Positions 26,523 to 34,450 of a stretch of DNA of 64,000 nucleotides are shown here, piece after piece. The stretch is taken from the NCBI GenBank assembly GCA_035702665.1, contig DASSQD010000035.1, positions 1 through 64,000 on the forward strand. Reading direction: 5' to 3'. Source of the stretch: VBDM01 sp035702665 (GTDB taxonomy: Bacteria; Pseudomonadota; Gammaproteobacteria; Burkholderiales; SG8-39). Under the pieces are notes generated by a model. It searched no databases and was not told the origin of the DNA. It was given only the letters and a program-made list of their open reading frames with translations. Position 1 is the stretch's first letter. The number at the start of each line of letters is the position of its first letter. The translations under genes were made by a program, and so were the position numbers.

Positions 26523-27859
26523 GGCGCGGGTGGTTGCCGGCGCTCGTCGCTGTTGCCGCCTACCTGCCATCTCTTGCCGGTGTGTTCCAGTTCGACGACT
26601 ACAACGTCATCGTCAACGCCCCGAGCGTGCATTCCTGGCACGCGCTTCTCGGGAACCTCGGGATACGGCCGCTGCTGAAGGCAAGCTACACGCTGAACTG
26701 GACGCTGGGCCCGGGAGAGTTTGGCTTTCACCTGCTCAATATCGCGGCGCACGCGATCAATTCCGCGCTGCTCTACGCGGTCGGGTCGACGCTGTGCGCG
26801 CGCTGGTTCGACGAAGGCGGATCGGACCGGTCCCGCGGAGTGGCGCTGGCCGCGGCGCTGCTCTTCGCGCTGCATCCGGCGCAGACGGAAGCGGTGACGT
26901 ACATCAGCGGGCGCTCGTCTTCGCTGATGGCGAGTTTCTATCTCGCAGCGCTGCTCGCGTATCTTCGCGGCGGGCACCGCGCGGTGTCGACGCTGCTGTT
27001 CTTGCTCGCCCTGGCCACGCGCGAGACCGCGGCGACTCTTCCTGCGGCGCTGCTCTTGTGCGAGGCCTGCGGACGGGACCTGCGGCGCTGGAGGACATTC
27101 TTGATCGAGGTGGCGCGCCGGCAGTGGACGCACTGGGCTGCGCTCGCCGGGGCCGCGATCGTCGCGATGCTGCATCCACGCTATGTCGAACTGCTGAGCT
27201 TCGGCTTCACGCAGCGGGACGCGTGGAGCAACCTCCTCACCCAGGTGAGCGGCGTCTCGTATCTCGTCTGGCGGCTGGTCGCGCTGCGGGGATACAACAT
27301 CGACCCCGCGCTGACGCCGGTCGTCGAATGGGATGCGGTGCTGGTGGCGCAGGCGGCGCTGCTCGCCGCTCTGCTGGCGCTCGGCGTCGCCAGCGTTCGC
27401 TCGCGCCCTTGGATCGGATTCGGCGTGCTGTGGTTCTTCCTGCAGCTCGCGCCGACGAACTCGATCGTGCCGCGCCTGGATGCCGTCAACGACCGCCAGC
27501 TGTACCTCGCCGGCTGGGGGCTGTTCCTCGCCCTCGTCGCTCAGGTCTCGTGCCTGCGTCTGCCGCCCGTGCCGGCGCGCGCGGGGCTCGCAATATTGTT
27601 CGGCTTATGCGCGCTGTCTTGCATTGCGCGGCAGCTTGACTACGTGAGTGAAATCGCTCTGTGGGAGGCGAGCGTGCGCGAGGCTCCGTGGAATCCTCGC
27701 GCGCACAACAATCTGGGATACGCATACCATCTGGCCGGCCGAATCGACGACGCGGATCGCGAGTATCGCTCCGCGCTCATTCTGCGGCCCGGCTACGCGA
27801 AGGCACGCTTCAATCTCGAGGCGGCCGAGCGGGACCGCGAGCTCGCGCCACCGCAGTGA
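26519..27859 (+). CDS. Multi-pass membrane protein with C-terminal TPR (TMTC/PMT-like)
   Basis: 446-residue integral membrane protein, probably a GT-C-type glycosyltransferase-like protein. About ten membrane helices. The first loop has the acidic FQFDDYNVI motif near residue 22, the position at which GT-C mannosyltransferases carry catalytic acidic residues. The end holds one to two TPR units (ARAHNNLGYAYHLAGRIDDADREYRSAL). ATG 26519 overlaps the previous stop. The gene at 54301 has the same architecture (FDDW motif, TPR tail), so these are likely paralogues. Acceptor unknown. Confidence 0.72.
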   Translation: MRRGWLPALVAVAAYLPSLAGVFQFDDYNVIVNAPSVHSWHALLGNLGIRPLLKASYTLNWTLGPGEFGFHLLNIAAHAINSALLYAVGSTLCARWFDEGGSDRSRGVALAAALLFALHPAQTEAVTYISGRSSSLMASFYLAALLAYLRGGHRAVSTLLFLLALATRETAATLPAALLLCEACGRDLRRWRTFLIEVARRQWTHWAALAGAAIVAMLHPRYVELLSFGFTQRDAWSNLLTQVSGVSYLVWRLVALRGYNIDPALTPVVEWDAVLVAQAALLAALLALGVASVRSRPWIGFGVLWFFLQLAPTNSIVPRLDAVNDRQLYLAGWGLFLALVAQVSCLRLPPVPARAGLAILFGLCALSCIARQLDYVSEIALWEASVREAPWNPRAHNNLGYAYHLAGRIDDADREYRSALILRPGYAKARFNLEAAERDRELAPPQ

Positions 27860-27884
27860 CCGCGCGCAACGCGGGGCAACCGTC

Positions 27885-27927
27885 TTGACTTCCGTCAATG
27901 TCGCGGGAAATGTTCACACCGTATAGT
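27885..27927 (+). promoter_or_regulatory. Formate-THF ligase promoter with Crp/Fnr-type box
   Basis: TTGAC-TTCC-GTCAA (27885-27898), then TATAGT (27922-27927, five of six match to TATAAT) beginning 37 bp from the box edge. The first TTGACT could also act as a poor -35, but its 31-bp distance to the -10 rules that out, leaving the activator reading. Confidence 0.65.
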
Positions 27928-27973
27928 GCTCGTCCGAAGCGAAAGATCCCTCGGAATCCCCAAGGAGCTGCAG

Positions 27974-29644
27974 ATGCCGTCCGATATCGAAATCGCACAG
28001 AAAGCCAAGCTCGAGCGCATATCCAAGATCGCGCTGTCGAAGCTCGGCATCCCCGAGGAGCATCTCGAGCCCTACGGTCACTACAAGGCGAAAGTCTCGC
28101 TCAAGTATCTCGACAGCCTGAAGGCACGGCCCAACGCGAAGCTGGTCCTGGTGACCGCGATCAGCCCGACGCCCGCGGGCGAGGGCAAGACCACCACCAC
28201 GGTGGGCCTGGGCGACGCGCTCAACCACATCGGCAAGAAGGCGATGATCTGCCTGCGCGAACCCTCGCTCGGACCGGTGTTCGGAATGAAGGGCGGCGCC
28301 GCCGGCGGCGGCTACGCGCAGGTCGTCCCGATGGAGGACATCAACCTGCATTTCACGGGCGACTTCAACGCCATCGCGCTCGCCAACAATCTGCTCGCTG
28401 CGATGATCGACAACCACATCCATCACGGCAACGAGCTCGGGATCGACGTGCGCCGCATCACCTGGAAGCGCGTCGTCGACATGAACGACCGCGCGCTGCG
28501 CGACATCACCGTCAGCCTGGGCGGCCCGGGCAACGGCTACCCGCGCCAGGACGGGTTCGACATCGTCGTCGCCTCGGAGGTCATGGCGATCTTCTGCCTG
28601 TCGACCTCGCTCGACGATCTGAAGGAGCGCCTGGGCAAGATCGTCGTCGGCTACACGCGCGAACAGAAGCCGGTCCTCGCCCGCGACCTGCAGGCGCACG
28701 GCGCGATGACGGTGCTGCTGAAGGACGCGATCCAGCCCAATCTGGTGCAGACGCTCGAGAACAATCCGGCGTTCATCCACGGCGGGCCCTTCGCCAACAT
28801 CGCGCACGGGTGCAACTCGGTGATCGCGACGAAATCGGCGATGAAGCTCGTCGACTACGTGGTCACCGAGGCGGGTTTCGGCGCCGACCTAGGCGCAGAG
28901 AAATTCATCGACATCAAGTGCCGGAAGTCGGGGCTGCGCCCTTCGGCCGCGGTGATCGTGGCGACCGTGCGCGCGATGAAGTACCACGGCGGCGCGGATC
29001 TCAAGACCATCACCCAGGAGAACCTGGAAGCGCTGGAGAAGGGCATCACCAATCTCGAGCGCCACGTCGAGAACGTGCAAAAGAACTACGGCATTCCCTG
29101 CGTGGTCTCGATCAACCGCTTCACGCACGACACGCCGGCGGAGCTCGACCTGCTCAAGTCGCGCATCGCGAAGCTCGGCGCCAAGGTGGTGCTCGCGACG
29201 CACTGGGGTGACGGCGGCAAGGGCGCGGCGGAGCTGGCGCGCATCGTCGTCGACCTGTGCGAGCAGAAGAACGACTTCCAGTTCGTGTACGACGACAAGG
29301 ACGCGCTCTGGGACAAGATCAACAAGATCGCGAAGAAAATCTACCGCGCGAGCGAGGTCACCGCGGATGCCAAGGTGCGCGGCCAGATCAAGAAGCTGCA
29401 GGAGGACGGCTACGGGAACTACCCGGTGTGCGTCGCGAAGACGCAGTACTCGTTCTCGACCGACCCGCAGTTGCGCGCGGCGCCCTCGAACCATGTGGTG
29501 AACATACGGGAGGTGCGCCTTGCCGCGGGCGCCGAGTTCATCGTGATGGTCTGCGGCGACATCATGACGATGCCGGGATTGCCCAAGGTCCCCTCGTCGG
29601 TCAAGATCGACCTGGTCGACGGCAAGGTGGTCGGGCTGTTCTGA
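27974..29644 (+). CDS. fhs: Formate-tetrahydrofolate ligase
   Basis: ATP-dependent formation of 10-formyl-THF from formate and THF, the entry of formate carbon into C1 metabolism. 556 residues, usual length. The phosphate loop TPAGEGKTTTTVGL, followed by REPSLGPVFGMKGGAAGGGYAQV and LHFTGDFNAI, is diagnostic. ATG 27974 is preferred because AAGGAG lies 6 bp upstream and the N-terminus then matches family length. It stands alone behind its own box, downstream of formate dehydrogenase, so formate can be split between oxidation and assimilation. Confidence 0.96.
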   Translation: MPSDIEIAQKAKLERISKIALSKLGIPEEHLEPYGHYKAKVSLKYLDSLKARPNAKLVLVTAISPTPAGEGKTTTTVGLGDALNHIGKKAMICLREPSLGPVFGMKGGAAGGGYAQVVPMEDINLHFTGDFNAIALANNLLAAMIDNHIHHGNELGIDVRRITWKRVVDMNDRALRDITVSLGGPGNGYPRQDGFDIVVASEVMAIFCLSTSLDDLKERLGKIVVGYTREQKPVLARDLQAHGAMTVLLKDAIQPNLVQTLENNPAFIHGGPFANIAHGCNSVIATKSAMKLVDYVVTEAGFGADLGAEKFIDIKCRKSGLRPSAAVIVATVRAMKYHGGADLKTITQENLEALEKGITNLERHVENVQKNYGIPCVVSINRFTHDTPAELDLLKSRIAKLGAKVVLATHWGDGGKGAAELARIVVDLCEQKNDFQFVYDDKDALWDKINKIAKKIYRASEVTADAKVRGQIKKLQEDGYGNYPVCVAKTQYSFSTDPQLRAAPSNHVVNIREVRLAAGAEFIVMVCGDIMTMPGLPKVPSSVKIDLVDGKVVGLF

Positions 29645-29693
29645 CCGGGCGCAGCGCGGGCAGGCCGGCTGGCGCGGGAGGAGCGTTCGCTGG

Positions 29694-30392
29694 ATGGAAG
29701 AGTTTCTGACGGCGCAGTTCTGGCTGGGACTCGGGACGATCGTCTGGGTCAACGTCATCCTTTCCGGCGACAACGCGGTCGTTATCGCGCTCGCCGCCCG
29801 GTCCCTTCCGGAGCCCCAGCGCAGACAGGCGGTGCTGTGGGGCGCCGGTGCGGCCGTGGTGCTGCGGATCGTCCTCACCGTCGTCGCCGTCAAGCTGCTC
29901 GAGCTGCCGTATCTCAAGCTGATCGGCGCCGTGCTGCTCCTCTGGATCGCCGTGCAGCTGCTGGTTCCCGAGGACGAGAGCGGCGAGGACGACGCGCACT
30001 CCAGCGCCCATCTGCTGGGGGCGATCAAGACCATCCTGATCGCGGATCTGGTCATGAGCGTGGACAACGTTCTCGCCGTGGCCGCGGCCGCGAAGGGGAG
30101 CTTTCTGCTGCTCGTCATCGGCCTGGCGATCAGCATCCCGCTGGTGGTATTCGGCGCCACCATGCTCATGGGGCTGATGGAGCGATACCCACTGATCGTA
30201 ACGCTGGGTGCCGCGATTCTCGGGTGGACCGCCGGGGACATGGGGGTCACCGACCCAGCGCTCGCTCATTGGATCGTGACCAACATGCAATGGATACGCA
30301 CCTTCGAGGTCGTGCCCTCGCTCGGCGCCGTGGCGGTGGTCGCCGTCGGCAAGTGGCTCGCCGGGCGCAAGCGGCGAGCGCCGCCGGCCTAG
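29694..30392 (+). CDS. TerC/YjbE-family membrane protein
   Basis: 232-residue inner-membrane protein with about seven helices. The two family motifs are VILSGDNAVVIALA (about residues 21-34) and LVMSVDNVLAVAAAA (about 119-133). Members characterised in other bacteria export manganese or help load metalloenzymes after secretion. ATG 29694 follows the fhs stop by 49 bp. No riboswitch-sized leader is present, so there is no room for a yybP-ykoY element. Confidence 0.85.
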   Translation: MEEFLTAQFWLGLGTIVWVNVILSGDNAVVIALAARSLPEPQRRQAVLWGAGAAVVLRIVLTVVAVKLLELPYLKLIGAVLLLWIAVQLLVPEDESGEDDAHSSAHLLGAIKTILIADLVMSVDNVLAVAAAAKGSFLLLVIGLAISIPLVVFGATMLMGLMERYPLIVTLGAAILGWTAGDMGVTDPALAHWIVTNMQWIRTFEVVPSLGAVAVVAVGKWLAGRKRRAPPA

Positions 30393-30415
30393 GGTGGGGC
30401 GGACATCGGCTCAGA

Positions 30416-30458
30416 CTTGATTCCAATCAAGAGTGCTTCCGGTATTTCTGGTAATAAT
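30416..30458 (+). promoter_or_regulatory. tctCBA promoter with Crp/Fnr-type box
   Basis: CTTGAT-TCCA-ATCAAG (30416-30431) is a perfect 16-bp palindrome and the closest copy to the FNR consensus. AATAAT (30453-30458) begins 36 bp from the TTGAT edge. The predicted start leaves a leader of about 120 nt before tctC, in which a second AT-rich TATAAA stretch (about 30521) may add another promoter. Confidence 0.6.
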
Positions 30459-30584
30459 GGTCCCGCTGTGCGAGGTCGAGGTCGCCGACGCGGTCCGGCA
30501 GGTGCGGGGCCGCGCAATATAAAATGTCACAGGCGAGGCATGGGGCCGACGCGGAAAGGGACGCAAGTTCCAAAGGAGAGAGAG

Positions 30585-31586
30585 ATGCCGTTCGATACCT
30601 ATCGTGTGAGAGTTCTGTTGCTGGCTGCGATTGGCGCGGCCGTTCCCGGCGCGACGTTCGCGGCCTGGGAGCCGACGAAAACGGTGGAATTCATCGTGCC
30701 CGCCGGAACGGGCGGCGGCGCCGATCAGATGGCACGCTTCATCCAGGGCATCGTCGCCAAGCATAAGCTGATGAAGCAGCCGATGGTCGTCATCAACAAG
30801 GCGGGCGGCGCGGGCGCCGAAGGCTTCCTCGACGTCAAGGACGCCAAGGGCGACGCGCACAAGCTCATCATCACGCTGTCCAACCTGTTCACCACCCCGC
30901 TCGCCACCCACACGCCGTTCAACTGGCGCGATCTCACGCCGGTGCAGATGATGGCGCTGGACAATTTCGTCCTCTGGGTGAACGCCGAGACCCCGTACAA
31001 GACTCCGAAGGAATACGTCGACGCGGTGAAGGCGGGAGGCGGCAAGTTCAAGATGGGCGGCACCGGATCCAAGCAGGAAGACCAGATCATCACCGTGGCC
31101 ATCGAGAAGCAGACGGGCGCGAAGTTCACCTATATCTCGTACCGCGGCGGCGGCGAGGTGGCGGTGCAGCTCGTTGGCAAGCACATCGATTCGACGGTCA
31201 ACAATCCGATCGAAGCGGTGGCGCAGTGGCGCGCCGGAACCCTGCGGCCGCTGTGCGTGTTCGACTCGAAGCGCATGCCGTACAAGACCTTGGTCACCAA
31301 GACGATGTCCTGGTACGACATTCCCACCTGCAAGGAGAAAGGTCTCGACGTCGAGTACCTGATGCTGCGCGGGATCTTCATGGCTGGCGGCGTGACCGCC
31401 GATCAGGTCCAGTACTACGTCGACCTCATGAAGAAGGTGCGCGAGACGCCCGAGTGGAAGGACTTTCTCGAGCAGGGCGCGTTCAACCAGACCACATTGA
31501 ACGGCAAAGATTACGAAGCCTGGGTCGCGCACGAAGAAGCCCGGCACATGCTCCTCATGAAGGAAGCGGGGTTCCTCGCGAAGTAG
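30585..31586 (+). CDS. TctC/Bug-family substrate-binding protein
   Basis: Periplasmic receptor of a tripartite tricarboxylate transporter, 333 residues. Signal peptide to about residue 26 (ATFAAW). The Bug fold signature KTVEFIVPAGTGGGADQMAR is at about 31-50, and the second ligand loop includes GGTGSKQEDQIITV. ATG 30585 has AAAGGAGAG upstream. It heads a complete tctCBA set. Bug proteins bind many carboxylates; the formate/oxalate neighbours and the box make a small dicarboxylate such as oxalate a reasonable guess. Confidence 0.88.
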   Translation: MPFDTYRVRVLLLAAIGAAVPGATFAAWEPTKTVEFIVPAGTGGGADQMARFIQGIVAKHKLMKQPMVVINKAGGAGAEGFLDVKDAKGDAHKLIITLSNLFTTPLATHTPFNWRDLTPVQMMALDNFVLWVNAETPYKTPKEYVDAVKAGGGKFKMGGTGSKQEDQIITVAIEKQTGAKFTYISYRGGGEVAVQLVGKHIDSTVNNPIEAVAQWRAGTLRPLCVFDSKRMPYKTLVTKTMSWYDIPTCKEKGLDVEYLMLRGIFMAGGVTADQVQYYVDLMKKVRETPEWKDFLEQGAFNQTTLNGKDYEAWVAHEEARHMLLMKEAGFLAK

Positions 31587-31647
31587 CTTGTCGCGCGGGC
31601 GTGCTCCGCGCGCACCGGGCCGGCGGGCAGATCGAGGGGGCGAGGGC

Positions 31648-32151
31648 GTGGAAAACGGTACGGATCGTTCGGCGGCGTCGGCGCGCGCGGTTGAAATCGG
31701 CGTCGCGGCGGTGATCCTGCTTTTCGGTCTGGTGGTCGCGGTGGACAGCCTTCGGCTGGGCGCGAGATGGGGGGAGGACGGGCCGATGCCTGGATATTTC
31801 CCCTTCTACGTCGGCCTGCTCATCTGCTTCTCCAGCGCGATGGTTCTCGTGCGGGGAATACGAAACCGCGCGCTCGCCCGGGAATCCTTTGTGTCGCGCG
31901 GCGAGCTGGGGAAGATCCTGGTGGTCCTGGTGCCCTCGATCGTCTACGTCGGAATCATCGCTTACCTGGGCTTCTATGTGGCCTCGGTGCTGTTCATCGC
32001 GTACTTCATGCGGCGGCTGGGCAAGTATTCGTGGCTCATGGTCGTGCCCGTTTCGGTCGGCGTGATCGTGGCCTTCTTCCTCACATTCGAAATCTGGTTC
32101 GCGGTTCCCCTGCCCAAGGGGCCCCTTGAAGCCGCGCTTGGCCTAGGCTGA
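31648..32151 (+). CDS. TctB-family small membrane subunit
   Basis: Small, poorly conserved subunit of the TctABC transporter, 167 residues with four predicted helices and the layout typical of TctB (a short cytoplasmic N-terminus, helix 1 VAAVILLFGLVVAVDSL, then a paired C-terminal hairpin). GTG 31648 is chosen because GAGGGGGCGAGG precedes it; the open frame extends upstream to 31588 without a ribosome site. Lies between TctC and TctA. Confidence 0.82.
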   Translation: MENGTDRSAASARAVEIGVAAVILLFGLVVAVDSLRLGARWGEDGPMPGYFPFYVGLLICFSSAMVLVRGIRNRALARESFVSRGELGKILVVLVPSIVYVGIIAYLGFYVASVLFIAYFMRRLGKYSWLMVVPVSVGVIVAFFLTFEIWFAVPLPKGPLEAALGLG

Positions 32152-32188
32152 GATCCGGCGAGGCGCGCAGCGGGCAAGGAGGAGCCTG

Positions 32189-33706
32189 GTGGAAGAAATC
32201 AACGCGTTGCTGCAGGGCTTCGGGGTCGCGCTGTCGCCCTTCAACCTGCTGCTGATGTTCGTGGGCGTCGTTCTCGGCATCATCATCGGAGTGCTGCCCG
32301 GCCTGGGCGGGGCCAATGGCGTCGCCATCCTGCTGCCGCTCACGTTCTCCATGTCGCAGCAGCCTGGCGGGACCACTTCCGCGATCATCCTTCTTTCCTG
32401 CATCTACTGGGGCGCGCTTTTCGGCGGGGCGATCACTTCCATCCTGTTCAACATCCCCGGCGAGCCGTGGTCGGTCGCGACGACGTTCGATGGCTATCCG
32501 CTCGCGCAGAAAGGGCGCGCGGGCAGCGCGCTGACCGCGGCGTTCACATCGTCCTTCTTCGGCGCCTTCATCGCCGTGGTCATGATCACGTTCCTGTCGC
32601 CGGTCGTCGCGAAGTTCGCGCTCGAGTTCGGGCCGCCGGAGTTTTTTTCGGTCTATCTGCTCACCTTCTGCGCCTTCGTGGGAATGAGCAGCGGCAACGC
32701 GTTCAAGACGATTTCCTCGATGATGATCGGTTTCGCTCTCGCCGCCGTGGGCCTGGACAGCGTCACCGGGACGCTGCGACTGACGTTCGGATTCACCGTG
32801 CTGCTGAAGGGGTTCGATTTCCTGATCGCCGTCATCGGGTTGTTCGGCATCGGCGAGATCCTGGAGACGCTCGAGGAAGGACTCGCCTTCAAGGGAGCCC
32901 AGGCCAAGATCAACGCCAAGGTGGTGCTGGAGACCTGGAAGGAGCTGCCGCGCTATTGGGCGACGTCGCTCCGCGCCGCCGCCGTGGGCTGCTTCATGGG
33001 GATCGTTCCGGGCGGCGCGACGCCGGCGTCCTTCATGAGTTACGGCCTGGCGCAGCGCCTGTCGAAGAACGGCTCGAGCTTCGGCACCGGAATCGTCGAG
33101 GGCGTGGTGGCGCCGGAAACGGCGGCCCATGCCGCGGGAACCTCCGCGCTCTTGCCGATGATCACCCTGGGGGTTCCGGGGTCGCCCACCGCGGCGGTGC
33201 TGCTCGGAGGCCTGCTGATCTGGGGGCTGCAGCCCGGGCCGCTGCTCTTCGTCGAGAAGCCTGATTTCGTGTGGGGCCTGATCGCCAGCATGTACCTGGG
33301 GAATATCGCGGGACTGATCGTAGTGCTTACCTGCGTGCCCCTGTTCGCCGCGATCCTGAGGATTCCGTTCTCGATCATCGCGCCGGTGATCATCGTGATC
33401 TGCGCGATCGGCGCGTACACCGTGCACAACTCGATGTTCGACGTCTATCTGATGCTGATCTTCGGCGTGATCGGCTACGCGTTCAAGAAGCTCGGCTATC
33501 CCCTCGCGCCGATGGTGCTGGCCTTGGTCCTGGGCGATCGGGCGGAGGAGAACTTCCGCAACGCGATCAAGGGATCCCAGGGGGATCTGACGGTGTTCTT
33601 CTCCAATCCCCTCGTGGGAGGGCTGACGGGCCTCGCGCTCTGCCTGCTCTTCTGGCCGCTGCTCAGGGCGCTCTGGGGCGCGGTGTTGGGCAGACGCGCG
33701 GTCTAG
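32189..33706 (+). CDS. TctA-family large membrane subunit
   Basis: Large transport subunit of the TctABC system, 505 residues with about 11-12 helices. The N-terminal signature GVLPGLGGANGVAILLPLTF (about residues 30-49) and the second repeat GIVPGGATPASFMSYGLAQR (about 271-290) are the conserved TctA motifs. GTG start with AAGGAGGAG upstream. Its stop overlaps the stop of the convergent Crp/Fnr gene by 4 bp. Confidence 0.92.
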   Translation: MEEINALLQGFGVALSPFNLLLMFVGVVLGIIIGVLPGLGGANGVAILLPLTFSMSQQPGGTTSAIILLSCIYWGALFGGAITSILFNIPGEPWSVATTFDGYPLAQKGRAGSALTAAFTSSFFGAFIAVVMITFLSPVVAKFALEFGPPEFFSVYLLTFCAFVGMSSGNAFKTISSMMIGFALAAVGLDSVTGTLRLTFGFTVLLKGFDFLIAVIGLFGIGEILETLEEGLAFKGAQAKINAKVVLETWKELPRYWATSLRAAAVGCFMGIVPGGATPASFMSYGLAQRLSKNGSSFGTGIVEGVVAPETAAHAAGTSALLPMITLGVPGSPTAAVLLGGLLIWGLQPGPLLFVEKPDFVWGLIASMYLGNIAGLIVVLTCVPLFAAILRIPFSIIAPVIIVICAIGAYTVHNSMFDVYLMLIFGVIGYAFKKLGYPLAPMVLALVLGDRAEENFRNAIKGSQGDLTVFFSNPLVGGLTGLALCLLFWPLLRALWGAVLGRRAV

Positions 33707-34323
33707 GCGACGCGCTGCTTGAGCCGCGAGAGGGTCTCGGGCGTGAGGTTGAGGTAGGACGCCAGTTCTTTCTTGGGGATGCGCCCGATCAGGTCGGTGT
33801 GCTTGCGCATGAAGCGCGCGAGCCGGCCCGGAGCGTCGAGCAGGTGCAGAGTAATCGTGTGCGCCATGACCTCGGACATGAGGCGCATGACCTCGTGCTC
33901 GAAGCGGAGCTTCACTTCGGCGTGGCGCTCGAGGAACTCGACCCAATGAGGCATCGACAAGCGCGCGACCCGCACCTTGGTGACCGCGGCGATGCTGTAC
34001 GGCATCGGGGTCTTCATGCGCCACGCCGCGTAGGAGGTGTCCATGTCGGTTTCGGCCGCGAAGCGCAGGATCATCTCCTTGCCCTGAGGATTGCTCACGA
34101 CGCGCTTGAGTATCCCGTCCAGGATGAAGAACTGCTCCATGTTCGTGCCGCCCTGCCTGACCAGTGGCTCGCCCTTGCGGTACTCGGCGACCTCCAGCTG
34201 GGGCTCGAGGTCGTCCCAGGCGGCACCCGGCATTTCGCGCAGGATCAGGTTCTGCTTGAGCTGCAGCCGGATGGTATTGCGCTGCGGGTGATTGACGATC
34301 CCCGACACGGATAGCGGGTGCAC
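33703..34323 (-). CDS. Crp/Fnr-family transcriptional regulator (no cysteines)
   Basis: Cytosolic activator/repressor, about 206 residues. The N-terminal cyclic-nucleotide-binding-type barrel (EYRKGEPLVRQGGTNMEQFFILDG) is followed by a dimerisation helix and an HTH_Crp ending GRIPKKELASYLNLTPETLSRLKQ. The recognition helix has the E..SR pattern that FNR uses to read TTGA half-sites. There is no cysteine anywhere, so it cannot carry an FNR [4Fe-4S] cluster. The start is uncertain: GTG 34323 is used here because a TTG at 34368 lies inside the operator. A TTGACT-N18-TTAATT promoter overlaps that operator, suggesting autoregulation. Signal unknown. Confidence 0.85.
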   Translation of the reverse strand: MHPLSVSGIVNHPQRNTIRLQLKQNLILREMPGAAWDDLEPQLEVAEYRKGEPLVRQGGTNMEQFFILDGILKRVVSNPQGKEMILRFAAETDMDTSYAAWRMKTPMPYSIAAVTKVRVARLSMPHWVEFLERHAEVKLRFEHEVMRLMSEVMAHTITLHLLDAPGRLARFMRKHTDLIGRIPKKELASYLNLTPETLSRLKQRVA

Positions 34324-34338
34324 GAACGGTGAGCCGGC

Positions 34339-34396
34339 AATTAAGCGGGATTTATTGACTACAGTCAAGGTTGAGGTCGCAGTACGACCTTAGACT
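34339..34396. promoter_or_regulatory. crp/oxc divergent promoter with Crp/Fnr-type box
   Basis: TTGAC-TACA-GTCAA (34355-34368). Toward oxc, TAGACT (34391-34396) begins 36 bp from the box edge, class II spacing. Toward the regulator, the same bases form a -35 (TTGACT, 34368-34363) with TTAATT at 34344-34339 after 18 bp. One site could therefore activate oxc and repress the regulator. Confidence 0.65.
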
Positions 34397-34450
34397 TTTC
34401 AAGTTTTGGGAGACCGCAGCGTGCGGTCCGGCCAACGCAAGGAGACCACC

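Noticed and set aside
29645..29693. yybP-ykoY manganese riboswitch before the TerC gene
   Set aside because: The gap is 49 bp, too short, and no conserved core is visible.
33703..34368. Oxygen sensor of the FNR type
   Set aside because: The sequence has no cysteine, so it cannot hold the [4Fe-4S] cluster, although its recognition helix resembles that of FNR.
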